The position numbers and the translations under genes were made by a program. Source: Sphagnum compactum (Eukaryota > Bryophyta > Sphagnopsida > Sphagnales). Taken from it: a DNA stretch of 64,000 nucleotides. The notes beneath the pieces were generated by a model, which worked only from the letters and a program-made list of their open reading frames with translations, did no database searches and was not told the DNA's origin. This document shows, in pieces, positions 24,275 to 36,599 of the stretch (within the stretch, counting starts at the first letter, position 1; each line of letters opens with the position of its first letter). The DNA lies in assembly GCA_965153455.1 (NCBI GenBank), contig OZ234497.1:8680001-8744000 (forward strand), read 5' to 3'.

Positions 24275-27200
24275 TCAGCCCATTTCTGGACGGATGGAGA
24301 GCTTGGGGTGAAGGGAATTTTGGAGGGTGTTAAGAGAGTGTAGGCAAAAGTGGGTGGTACCAGAGGGTGATGGAAGTCGGTGAAATCTAGCTGGTGCTGA
24401 TCTGGTGGGTGCAGAGATATTAGTGGGTAAAGCAGGTGGGGGCGTCTGCAAGCGAGGGGAGTCCTCATCAAGGCTACTACTAGTGCTGGCCTCTGACGTT
24501 GATGTTTGATCATGGCTATGGCGTCCATCTGCAGATGAGAAATAGGAGTCTTTATCTGAGTGTTCATGATCAGCTTCTGTCTCTTCCCCCCTTGATCGCC
24601 CTGCAAGCAACCAGAAACCACCATTGCGTTATGCATGATAGCAAAACCCCTTTTTTACACAACATAATTTGGTGCAGTACAGGGCAAAAGAAAAAGACAA
24701 AAAAACCAGAGAGGGTCACACGGCATTAATGGGCGTCTGTATGTAATGCATTTCAAGAGAACTGTTGCAAAAGGGTCAAGTAAAACAAGATTGAAAAGAG
24801 TAGAAAGGAATGATAATAATAATAATCAAAAGGTCCATTGAGTTCAAAATTCTTACTGGAACTTTGAGGCACCTCTCCATAAATCCGAGTGACCAGTTTT
24901 GAAACCCTTTCATCACTTTCAACTTCTGTCACTGCACAAAAAGAGATGGAAGAGAAAAGAAAAACTACCTCAAGAAAAAAAAAAAAAAAAAAAAAAACCT
25001 AATGATTGAATTCCCCATCAAAACAATCAAAAACCATAATCTAGAAAAGGACACTAAATATTAGTGTCATCAGGGGTGCGTGGTTCTTCATGAAGTTTTG
25101 ATTCCCAGAAGCAGCAGCAGCAGCAGCAGCTGGAGCTAACAAATTAACATTTATTGTAAGCAGATTGAAGGGAAATTATTGACATCAGAAAAGAACCCAT
25201 TCAAAACTGGTGGGTTTGGAATATTTGTACATTGTTTGTAGAAACCATTTCTTCCGAGTGAACCAGATCCAACCAGAAGTGCAGTTGCCATATCTGTGTC
25301 TCTTATGGAAGCAAAATCCAGATTCTCAGTGTCAAGCAGTATTCCTGCCAACTGCCAAAACAGCAATTATAACAGCCATTACTTTCTTAGACCAGAATAA
25401 TCTGGAGATGCAAAAATTACGACAGATTGATAAATGCATTTCAATGGTTGCATGATGAGTTGTTGTTGGCCAAGAGGAACAGCATATCCGTAGTACCAAG
25501 AGAGTCTTCATGTATCGTGCTTGCAGTAAGTGATCTGCTTCCCTTTGTAGCTGTTCACCTAGCAGTGTGCATACTGATCCAACCTATGAGCCACAAAATC
25601 AAACCACCCAATCAAAAACTCATACAACTGTGACAGATTGAAACCACCAACCCACGAACTCTTTTGAGAAAATAAAGGGCCAGATACAAAAAATCCCGGT
25701 ATTATCCAATCCATCATCAATGTTCTTTTTTCTCTTTTTGGGTGAATTTTTGCTCCAACAGTCCAGTGCAACTCATGTAAAGGATTTTTGTGCAAAAAAA
25801 TGCACCAAAGTCACCAGATTTCAAGGAAAACAAATCTGAAATTGCCATATTTAGACAAATAGGTTCCAAAATATATAGTAGGATTCTTATACAAAATTCT
25901 ACTTTCCTCTCTGACCTGTAGCCAAATTTGGCTAATTCCTGTTGTGGATGACTGCCAGTGTGGCTACCTCACAAAATTGAAGAGAAAAAAAAAGCCTGTG
26001 TCCATCATATCGCAATCAACCCATTAAGGCTGAAATTTTCTCTGCAGATACTTACCTCATTTCTTGTGACAAGCAAGTCTTGTCCAATGTCTTCTGTCTT
26101 AACACGCCCTGCTTTCGTTAAGTTCTCCAATTCAACCTGCAAAAGTCAGACTCAAGGAGTCAAAATTATTATATTTGAAATGCTTCATTTTTGTGTTTTG
26201 GGTAAAACCCTAAACCCTAAACAATCCTCCCTCCAAGACCAAATCTTCCAGTGCCTCAATTAAACGTCAGTGAACAAGCAGTACAAACTGTCTGTTACAC
26301 ACAAGACATGCAAGGATTCAGGGTTTAGGGTTGAAGTAAGGGTTCAGGGTTTAAGGTTTAGGCAGGAGGTTCAGAAAATTTACCTCATCAGAGAATAGTA
26401 AAGCACGAGTGTCAACACCACACGCATCGAAAAGCCAGGCTGCATCCTTGTGCTTGTGCATACTCTTGCGTGGAATGCTTAGAACTGGCACCAGATGCCA
26501 CTTATTGGTCTTCTTCTTCATCACCGGAGGAGGCACTAGTACTGTGTTCTCCATCCACCATGCCATCAAGAGCGCACTTACCATGGAGCTCACTTCTGTA
26601 TGCCAGAGAATGCAAGAAGTTTTTACCATCAAATCAAAGTTTAGGGTTTAGGGTTTTGGGTTTAGGCAGGACATGTGCCTCTGAAGTTTTATAGCCCACC
26701 ACCCATGTGTAGTAGTAGTAGTAGTCGAAACAATAATACAATTTGTGTGATGATGAAAAGCCAAAAGGAAGGCACAAAATTAATGTACCACATTCTGCAC
26801 CAGAGCAGATGATGTGGAAGCAATCACTGTTGTTGTTGTTGTCAAGATGTAAGCTGCTGCTGATGATTCGCTTCTTTTGGCTTCTCAGAAACTTGTTGAA
26901 AAGTTCAATCTCCCGACACTTGAATACAAATTTGAGGGGTGATGAACAAAGGGCAGCCACCTCCCCTATTGTTAAGTTCTGCTCCTGTGGCAATGACGGT
27001 GGTGGGGGTGCAGGCGTGTGACTTTCCCACACCACCAAATCCTCCTCCATTGATAAACTCCGCCGCTTCACGAATTTGAACTCACCCTCACAATCCAGAA
27101 ATACTTCTGCTGTGTTTTCTTCTTCTGCCTGGCAAGCTGCTGATGATGATGACAAATCGACTTCCAAACCGTGATGGCTGCTTGTTTCAAGAAGCTGGTT

Positions 27201-29477
27201 GGCAGAAGAGAGCTTCTTTAGGTCAGAAATTGTAGTAGCAATATCATCATTACAGCACACATGATGCTTAGGTAGTGGTGACTGATATGATACTGCCACT
27301 TCTCTGTTCGACCCCAAAGATGATCCCCTCCTGTGCTTGAAGAAACCACCCATGTGCTCCAAACTCAACGATTTCTTGACCTGTGGACTAGAAAATCTCC
27401 CAACTCTTTCATATGAAAAAGACTCAGATGATGCATCCTCATACATGGTTTCTGACATTGCAAAGAACTCTTGTGAAGTGTCAAAACTGCTCCTTCTACT
27501 ACTGTTATTGACGCTCATGGCACTCATATTATTGGTCTCTTCTGAGACTACCTTGCTTCGTGATCTAGACGTCCATTTCCACTTGTTGAAAGGCCAGTGA
27601 CTATTCTTCCGTTGTTGTTGTTGTTGTTGGTGAGGTTTTACAAAAGTCTTCCTTCTTGTTGTTGAATCAGCATCACCACCATTGCATTGGCCCCGGGTGG
27701 TGGTTTGAGAGGTATTATTGTTAAGCATGTGATGATTCTCTTCTGACCTAATCTCCATACTTGTACCCTCATGTTGTCCACCATGGAGTGCAGTAAAATC
27801 AACCGCTGCAGAACCTGCTTTCGTAATAACTGCCGCTGCCTTTGAGTCTAGTTTCTTCCCCTGCTTTATTATAGCTACAACTGGAGTGGGTGTGTCTTGC
27901 TTGGCACATTTGAGGAAGAGGTCCCTGGGATCAGCAACCTGCACTCCTCCTCCTGCTGCTGCACCACCACCATGGGAAGAAGTCTTTCCACCACCAAACC
28001 TCAGGCGTCGGAATAACCGAGAGGCTCGAGATTCACCTCTCCCTCGAGGTGTTGTTGGCAATGATGCTTCACCTCGCCCTCGAGGTGTTGTTGGCAATGA
28101 CGCTGATGATGACAACGATGATGCCGCCACTGTGACACAACTCCCCATTTGTTGTTGTTGCATGTCACCATGGTCCCTCCTTGTCACTCGCATTGATCCA
28201 CCCAACACTGGATTTTTGCTCAAGGTGCGAGAATGTTGTGAATCGAATAATAATAGGGAGTTTGCAAGCTTCTGAGATTGCTGCTCACTTGATATCATTG
28301 ATGATGATGACTTTCGCAACCTGATCGGTGAGAGCTTATTTGTATTTCCAGGGAAAATATCATCTTTATGAATTGTTGCCTGATGAAAGTTGGTACCTTG
28401 TGATGAAATGGGTGTTTCAGGTTGGGATTCACCTTGCTGGCCAGTGTTTATTGTGCTCTTCTTCTTTTCAGGAGGATAAGGCAGAGGAGTTTGTTGTGCT
28501 GAAGAATGGGTTGGACATGCTTCTGACAAAATAAGGCTAGCTTCATTCACATGTTTCACATCAGTGTTGAGATGATGACTCAATGGTGTGGTGCTCTCAG
28601 ACACAGCATTGTGCCGGATCGCCTTTGCAAACAATCGGTTCTCAAGTCGTGGCAAATGCTCCATGGAATTGCATCGCAAGGAATCAAGTTGTGCATCATC
28701 ACCAAGGAGGAAGCGCTGACTCACACTCGAGAGTCCACCTGCCTGTAACAATGATGCTCCAGCAGCACATGATGATGAGAAGAATATGTCATCATTGTCA
28801 TTGCAATCTGTTGTGCAAGAAGTTGTATCCACTGGCATTCGCTTTGTTCTCCTGCAAGACTCACCAACTTTCGATAGGCTCCGAAGATCAGCAGCAGTCA
28901 ATGGGCAGGGACCTGGTAGAACTGGCAGCAGCTGCTGCTGCTGCTGTTCTCCAAGAGGAGGAGGAACAGTTGGAAGCTCAGAAGAAGCTTTCCTCTCTTC
29001 TTCTTCTTCTTCTTCAGATGCATCAGGTTTCCATGGAAGGTTTTCAAGCTTTTCTCTTGAGAGAGCTGCTGATGGCTGCTGCTGATCCGACTTGGGCTGC
29101 TCTTTGTAAGGACTACTAGACACTGGCTGCCATGGTAAAGTGAAGCCCGCCAATGCAGTTGGAACCTGCAGCACCCACATTGTTATGTAACAAGAGGAAA
29201 AATCATTTGCTGAAGCATCATCAGCTTGTAGACAAGGGGAAGAGAGATGGGTGTGCGAGAATTGTACCTGATCCATCTTGGAAGCTAAACTGGAGGTGAG
29301 CTCTTTTGCAGAGGAACTGAGGCTGTTGCTGAGCTGCATTGCCGTGTTCCACCAACTTGGATGATGATCTCTTGATCTCCATGAGAGTGTTCCACCGCCA
29401 ACGCCACCACTGCTGATTCTTGCGATTTCTGCCCCACCCATACTGCTGCTGAGCTCTCTTTTGCTGTAATCTGTCAT
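24275..29477 (-). CDS. Prune-like DHH-fold protein with a long Ser/Gln-rich N-terminal region
   Basis: Nine exons on the minus strand: 29477-29268, 29165-26789, 26595-26384, 26136-26056, 25583-25497, 25351-25231, 25129-25055, 24931-24857, 24600-24275. They total 3564 nt, 1187 residues, with continuous phase. Residues 1-840 are low complexity: poly-Q, poly-E, Ser-rich, an imperfect ASLPTTPRGRGE repeat and a basic HWPFNKWKW stretch. From about 850 the protein follows the Prune/exopolyphosphatase DHH domain: GAECEVSSMVSALLMAW, LFSDEVELENLTKAGRV, VGSVCTLLGEQL and LAGILLDTENLDF. In the family, motif I is DxD and motif III is DHH. Here they read E863-V-S865 and G951-Q-D953, while D932 and D996 are kept. 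The expected DHHA2 domain is much shortened; exon 7 (Ala-rich, then PLMTLIF) is the least certain, with two in-phase acceptors. The tail is Ser/Pro-rich. Catalysis looks doubtful. Confidence 0.8.
26204..26221. repeat. Intronic telomere-like repeat cluster
   Basis: AAAACCCTAAACCCTAAA lies in the intron between exons 3 and 4 of the Prune-like gene. Related reverse-orientation words (AGGGTTTAGGG, TTTAAGGTTTAGG) occur at 26316-26362 in the same intron. A further cluster at 26640-26668, in the preceding intron, reads GTTTAGGGTTTAGGGTTTTG. Confidence 0.85.
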
Positions 29478-31330
29478 CTGCTGTCATCAACAAGCTTTCT
29501 CGTCCTTTGAATCTCCGCATAAAGCAAGCTTGAAGCCTTTGAAGCTTTCTTGTCCTTTGGATCTCCACATCAAGCAAAGCTTGAAGCTTTTGAGCTCTCA
29601 GAATATCATCATCATCATCCACGCTGGACTTTCATAGCTTCTTCAAGGTAAGAGGAAAGGTAGAAGATGTTACTCTTGCTACTTGATCCTTCCATTGCTT
29701 TGCGACTCTTTGTAGAAGCAAAAATCCAAGCTACGATAAGACACAATCATCCTCTTGCATGAAAAAGACAAGAGGGGAAAAATATTTCCAATAGGTTCTT
29801 GCTGCAAAATCCAAAGCACACCCAAAACCCTAAATGAGCAAAAAACACAGAGAAGAAAAAACAAGAACGAAGATATTCCTCTGATCCATTTCTTCAAGAA
29901 GCTCACAGGATTCTTCAGAACACACCACCACCATCATCAGCACAAACTTACCCACCAAATTCCAATCTTCCTAGCTCAAGATTGATTGTTGTCTGCAGGA
30001 GGCACTTAGATAGATTTTTCCCCAAACCTGTGGAGAAGAAGAAGACAGACACAGAAATCTCTACGCCTAATTTCTGAGATCTCAAACCCGAAACCAGAAA
30101 TACAAAAAATCCTCAAGAAAACCACAGATCATCTCTGTCTCTGTCTCTGTGTGTTTCTCTCTCTTCTGTTCTTAGGCTTGCTTCAGAATGTCTCTGTGCT
30201 CCATCTCTTTCCCACTCATCACATTCCCCCTTGGCTACAGCAGTCTAGCTACCACAAGCAAGTAAAGAAACACAAAACAACAAGCTCTCAAAACAACGAA
30301 GACAGACAGACAGACAGACAGACAGACAGTGAACAACAAAGGTGCAGTAAAAGCCTGAGACTTCTCTCATCACAACAACAAAGAAGCAGCTACAGAAAAC
30401 AACCTCCAAAACCAAAAAAGAAGCTGGTAAGAGAAGCAATAGCAGCAAACTAGAAGAAGAAGAAGAAAAAGATGATGATGATTGTTTACCCAAAAACAAG
30501 AAGCTGGTTGAATCTCTTCTCCTTCTACTTCTTCTTCTTCTTCTTCTTCTTCTTTCTCTTGCAGGACAACAGCTGCTTTTGTTTTCTAAAAACAAAAAAG
30601 CTACAAGAGAAGAAGCTCAACCAGCTGAGTCCAGTTCAGTCCAAGCTCAGCAATTGCAGAACCGGATCACAGAAGAACCAGCAGCAACAAACAAAGCTGC
30701 TCCTCCTCCTGCTGCAACAACCAACAACACTTTACTACTACAACTACTACTACTACTACTACTGCCAGTTGGAGTGATCAATGCTCATTTTGCAAATTCC
30801 CAAATTTGCAAGCTTTTTTCTATAACATCCAACAAACACCCAAAAATTCTCAAATCTCTCTCTCTCTCTCTATCTTCTCTCAAATTTCAAGCTTTTGCTA
30901 CAATACCCAAATCACTCAATCTGGAACAACACCCAAATCTCAAATCTCTCTCTTCCTTTCCAAGTATGAAGCTTTTTCCACAACACCCAAAATACTCATT
31001 CTGCAACCCAAAATCTCAAATCTCTCTCTCTCTCTTCTCTCTTTCTGTGTGTCTGTGTGTCTTCTTTTTTTTTTCTTTTCTTTTCCTTGTTTTTTTTTCC
31101 CCTTCTGCTTCTTCTTTTTCTTCAGTGCAGTGACCAGTGTGTTTCTTCAAACACTGTACTAATGAATCCAAAGAAAAAAAAAAGAAAAAGAAAAAAAAAG
31201 AAAGAAAAGAAAAGAAAAGGGCATTTGTTTTTTTTTCTTAAATTTTTTTTTTTTGGATTGGTCTGTTGGACCCCCCCCCCAAAAAAAAAATTGGGGATGG
31301 ATTTTGGGGATGTAATTAAATTTTTTTGCA
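29478..31330 (-). promoter_or_regulatory. Leader and promoter region of the Prune-like gene, microsatellite-rich
   Basis: Upstream of the chosen start lies a 50-bp tandem duplication (29493-29542 and 29543-29592; shared words AGCTTTCT and GTCCTTTG). Beyond it comes a dense run of simple repeats: (GACA)n at about 30301-30330, (CTT)n at about 30520-30553, (ACT)n at about 30735-30761, and (CT)n at about 30855-30871 and 31020-31034. Poly-T and poly-A tracts follow. An upstream ATG at 29622 opens a frame that runs past the main start. No TATA box or transcription start can be fixed. Confidence 0.45.
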
Positions 31331-31566
31331 AGCCCTAATTTTTTATCCTTTTTTTTCTTTTTGTCCTTTTTTTTTAAATTTGGGGTGGGGAATAGCCTAC
31401 TACAAGGTAAACCCTAAACCCATAGTAAGAACAAAAGGGGAAAATATGCATCATCAAAAGTTTTGCTTGTAACTTGCTTAGTATATAAAAGGGTAGTTTT
31501 GGTTGCTTTTATATAAAAGTTGAAAGGAAATGACGCACCACCACAACAACAACAACAACAAAAATG

Positions 31567-31567
31567 G

Positions 31568-31592
<25 letters not shown>
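31567..31592. repeat. (GA)n microsatellite
   Basis: About thirteen uninterrupted GA dinucleotides, followed by GGGAGAGAG. Confidence 0.95.
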
Positions 31593-31600
<8 letters not shown>

Positions 31601-31753
31601 CCAAAGAAGAAGCAAATAATTGTAGTAGTACATAATATTCATACTTAGCAACATTAAAGCACCATTTTTTTTCCCATTTTTTTTGTTCAATTTTGTGAAA
31701 AGTTGCTCATATATAATTACCCAAATTTGGCAATATTCAAAATATTGAATATT

Positions 31754-32058
31754 CCCATTTTGGCTCAATTTTGGGACCTAAACAATACGATCATCCCCCC
31801 TTGCCCCCATCCCATTTTGGCTCAATTTTGGGACCTAAACAATACGATCATCCCCCCCTTTGCCCTCATCCCATTTTGGCTCAATTTTGGGACATACCCA
31901 ACACACAACAACTACTCTACACAAAGTCTTAAGCTTTCTTTTGTTTGCCACAATGGTATTATATCCATAATCCAATAAGAGTCGAACAATATGGTGGTCA
32001 CATGCCTTCCTTGTCCCCCGTCCCACCCCCCCCAATTTGGGCTCAATTTTGTGATCCA
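31754..32058 (+). repeat. 57-59-bp tandem repeat plus a distant partial copy
   Basis: Units begin at 31754, 31811 and 31870 with CCCATTTTGGCTCAATTTTG, followed by GGACCTAAACAATACGATCA and a C-rich spacer; the third is truncated after GGGACATA. A diverged piece, CCAATTTGGGCTCAATTTTG, recurs at about 32032. The periodic peptide in one frame reflects the repeat, not a gene. Confidence 0.85.
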
Positions 32059-32059
32059 T

Positions 32060-35000
32060 CAAACCCGATTCTATCGCTTTGTGTATAAGTCACGTATCAT
32101 CAAATACGAAAAGGCTTACTTAGATGACAAGCAATTTTTTCTTTTTTCAATAGTGGATTTTTTTGTCGAGCGGATTCAAAATGTGTGTAGTTTGATTTGG
32201 ACTCCGCGCGCCCAAATGAGGGGTGCGTGCAAGAGAAGTTTTCATCCTTTGCGGGTGGTCATTACTTAAATCATTCTTCCTTCCTTTGCGCAACCAACCA
32301 CCATGGCGGCGGTGACCAATGTTGGGCGGTTATTAACCTTTTTTTTTCCCCCATAACCAACCGCATGTTTCGATTCTCAAATTTTTTAAAATTTAAGAAT
32401 CAAGACCGTTCTCACACTATTTTATTTTAAGAAAATTCATTACCTTGACACAATATATTCTTTAATAATAATATTATTATGGTATCCAATTTTGCACACA
32501 ATACTTTTGTTGGGTGTTGTGCTACTAAGGACAAAAGAATTTGCATAATTAAAAATTAATTTCAGTGACGAGTAATCGAAATTGGTATATAGGGGGGATA
32601 TATATATATATTTTTTTAAATCTTTAGAATGCTCCTTCATGAACTATTCCAAAAAACAATTTCAAAAATAATTACCTCATTTTCAAGCCTAACTATTTCA
32701 ATTTTATTTTTTCTGATAACTACTTCCTTTTTTTCTATTAACTTTTTTAAATAACTCTCTCCCACCTTTTCTGATAACTACCTCCGTTTTATAATTATTT
32801 CATTTTTTTTCCTTATCTGCCAAGACCAATATGAAAAAAACAAATTAACATGTGTCTTTTTTTATTATGTTCATGAAATTCTATTAATTTAAATTAAATT
32901 TGACTTTGACATAAATAATGACGAATTATTGAAAACCATATGAAAATATAAGGGAAATTTTTTTAAATAAATAAATAAATTTGATTGTCACATTGGTAGG
33001 AGGAGCTCAAATTAATAGAAGAAAGTTTAGTGAGATCACAATTTTGAATATTGATTTTCACAAGTTTCTCTCTTCCCATATATATATATATATATAATGC
33101 CAATGCAAAAAATAATTCACCAATTTCTTTTACATTTTTTTAAAAAATAATAATAATAGGAAAAAAGTTCACCAATTATTTTGAGAGATTGCCTTTTGCC
33201 ACTACCAAGTATAAATCAATAATACATATAATTTATTTCTTTCTTTCTTTAGTGTGAACTTTACCCCAAACCAAAATGGGGTTCCTTCCAAATGGGTCAT
33301 AGAAAATGAAATTAAAATTTTAAAAAATTCATTCAATGAAATTCATCCAAAGAAGGAGTTCAAAACCTTTTCTTTCTTTTTTTTCTTCTTTTTTTGCCTT
33401 TCATGCAAAAACCGTTCATTAATTAATCTTCATTTTTAACTAACACATAATTCGGAACTCGGAGAACTCCATTAATTCAACCAAAAGTTTTTCGTGTGCC
33501 GTGCACATCTTACCTTACCCTCCCTTTGGTCGATAAGTTATATTACACGCTTCTTTGTGATGTTCAACATCACGTGTTTTTTTCTTTTTGGTTTTGGTTT
33601 TGGTGCGGACGTTCGGGGTGCCAAGAATTTCTACGTCATGCCTTACTAGGCCAATTACTCGGACGATGAAAAAGTCGTGCTTGTGAATCCGGAAGTAGAA
33701 TTAGAATGGGTCAAATGAGAACACGCATGCAATTGTTTCGACACAAAACAACAAATTATTTTATTATTATTTTCTGAATGAAAAAACAATTTCTTCGAAA
33801 TCGATGCAATGGCCTGGCACACAATAAAATTATTTTTTATTTTTATTTTATTATTTTATTGTTTTTTAAACAATAAATTTTTTTCATTAATCTCGGAGAA
33901 ATGAACAAATGGACCATTTTTCCTAACAATTCGTTAAGGTAAGGACGACTACCGTTGAGGAATTATATCCAAAAGAAATAAAAAAACTTAACAAGGGTGT
34001 TTGCCATTCGAACAAGAGACACCAACGGACTGTTGGTTCAGGAATCTATTGATCGATCTATCTATTTATCCCGAAGGCAAAGCGTAAATTTTGTTTTCAT
34101 CACTCTTTCCGGCCTTGGATAATGACCCCACCCCCCCCCCCCCCCTTACCCGAGCCGAACAAAAAAACTTTCATTAGTACGTACGAAACAAAAAAGAGCC
34201 AAATAGATTGTACGAACAAACAACAAAAAGGCTGCGCATCCAATGTTAACTTTTTTTCTTTTTTTTTCCCTTTTTCTCCCCCCCTGATTAGGCACTTTTG
34301 GGCCAACGATTCGGAGCTTCGACAAGCGAATCCAATAAATACTCGGATTCCCTCGACTCAAAGTCAAAAACCAACAACATTCGAGAAAACGACCGTAAAT
34401 TGGCTTTGTTTGTTCGGGTCGTATATATATATATTTAAGTGTGATTTTATCGGAAAGTTGACTTTGTTTGTTCGGGTCATGTATATATATATATAAGTGT
34501 GATTTTATCGGAACACAAACACACTACAAAATAAATATAGACACTTATAATTGTCTTTTTTCTCACTCTTAAGATTTTTCGAACTTTCGACTTTAATACA
34601 ATAGGTAAAGCCAAACACTTCATTCGGGAGGGATTTTTTCCAACACCTTCTTTACATACGGAATGCACACTTTAGGCTTATTCTCTCTATCCGTCTCGCT
34701 TCGAAGGCTAAGGGGTGGTGCATGGGTGAGAGAGGATTTGGGTAGTAAAAAAGGGCTTATCGGTTGTTAAGCCAAGCTGGAATTCCATACATGGTTGGTC
34801 GGTCATGGGTGTCATGGTGGGTTTTTATAGTGTTTAAACTTTTAAACTACAACTATGGGTTGTTACGGTTTGGGTTCAAAAATTGATCGAAAAGCTCGAA
34901 GTTAGTTTTAACTACAACCGGAATCAAAACTTCGTTGGCTTCGGAATTCGTCAAAAGCTTGTACCACAATTTTCTTATCTCCATCGGATGCCGAAAAGAG

Positions 35001-35780
35001 AGCCCCAAAAGCGAGAAATATCCCCCTTTTTTTCATGACTCAATCGTGTGCGTCATGTGCTTTGGCAGTATCAGGCCCCCTCCGTGTTTACTTTGTCTCC
35101 CTTTAATCTAATCCGATACGTAATGTAGTCACCACCCGTCCCCCCCCCCCCTTCTCACGCACTTGTGTGCCCCTCCACACCATGCATGGCGCATATATGC
35201 CATGCACCACGCCTCCATGTATGCATATATATGAAGCATTTTATCCATCACGGTTCTTTGACTATTTGTATATTGGGTGAAAATATTTTTATGATTTCGT
35301 TGGATATTTTATTGTGAGAGGAATTTCCGGAAGATCCAATGTGACTATTACATTACATAATTAATAATAAGTAGCGAGCAAATGAAACGCGCTTTGGAAT
35401 ACTTCCGTTTCAATCTCATTCCAAGCATTAATTATTATTTTTTGGGACGCCGTTTTTCAAAACTTTGTCATCACCCGCCGCCGCCCACACCGCAAAAGTC
35501 CTATTTCTTATCTCAATGTCGAAATTCATTCCACCTACTTAAGCTTTGTTTTATTTCCGGTTTTTGTTCGTCTTATGGTCGAATGTGTAGATTAAAAGCC
35601 GATTGCAAATGACCCAAATTTGATTTAAACCGAGCTCTTCTTGCGGCCAATCCGATATGTTTTTCGGCTTGGTTCATTTCTACGGTGTACTAGGTATTTA
35701 AATATTTCATGATTTTTCACATATTATTCACTTAATAGCATATCCAAATTCAATTAGCAAATAACATCCTTTTTGTTGTT
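32060..35780. other. AT-rich intergenic sequence
   Basis: No supported gene. It contains homopolymer and dinucleotide tracts such as a run of 18 C at about 34128-34145 and a poly-C at about 35141. There is also a two-copy direct repeat (TTGACTTTGTTTGTTCGGGTC-like words, then TATATATATA and AAGTGTGATTTTATCGGAA) at about 34400-34455 and 34457-34513. Confidence 0.5.
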
Positions 35781-35785
35781 TTGCA

Positions 35786-35842
35786 TTCTTTAGGGTTAAA
35801 CCCTAAAAAGCCTTTAGGGTTTAGAGACCTTTAGGGTTTAGT
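35786..35842. repeat. Telomere-like motifs, both orientations
   Basis: TTAGGGTTAAACCCTAAAAA is followed by two CTTTAGGGTTTAG words within 57 bp, placing TTTAGGG and CCCTAAA units head to head. This is intergenic. Confidence 0.75.
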
Positions 35843-36039
35843 TAAAAGTTAAGGTCTAACAAACCTTTGGAAAAAAGAAGGAATTGATAACACCACATTG
35901 AAGATCCAAGGTCACTCAAACTAACCATAGTTATTATCTTCCATTCCTTAAGAAGCATCTTGGTGAGCAAAGCAATATGAATTGTGTGTGCACTAGGCTC
36001 ATATCTATTGAGTATGCCTTGAAAGATGCTAAACTAGGT

Positions 36040-36362
36040 ATTTATTGGCCTACCAAGGCAAGGATATTGTGTTTAGATTCATTATAGAGTATAGTAGCTT
36101 AACGGATTTTGGCCCGAATAGGTCTACTTTTATATGAGGATTTTTGAAAGATGATATTTTGGCTTGTGTTTGAAACTTGAGATTAGTTATAATAGAGTTA
36201 TAATAATAATAATATCTTGAAGGATTTTGGTTCCTTTTAGAGGATTTTTTTGAAGCTTATATTTTTGCATGGTGAAATATTTTGAATTTTCATAATTCTT
36301 CTTTTGCCTTAAAATACTTTTTAAGGTAAAATGGCAAGGCTACCTTGTGACACACCCCTTGT
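36040..36362 (+). repeat. Dispersed repeat, copy 2 (first copy at about 2985)
   Basis: Same orientation and word order as 2985-3345, from CCTACCAAGGCAAGGATATT to GTGACACACCCCTT. Here an (ATA)n expansion sits where copy 1 has a single unit. Confidence 0.7.
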
Positions 36363-36599
36363 TTAATATCCGATTTGTCGTAAACTTGAGCTCGGTTTTG
36401 CTTGAGATTTATGAAGAGGTTCTTATGGTGACTTATGGGCCTCTCTCCCTACCTAAAGAATTAACAAATGAATAAATTAGTTTTTCATGGCACAAGTTCC
36501 AACACCCATACCTTACAAAAACACAAATATTTATTGTATTGTGTGAGCAACCATGTTTATTCTCATATCTTATGTCTTGCCTATGTGTATTTAGGGGTC

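Noticed and set aside
30151-31338. Several long frames rich in Ser, Phe, Leu or Lys
   Set aside because: Translations of CTT, ACT, CT and poly-T tracts in the Prune-like gene's upstream region.
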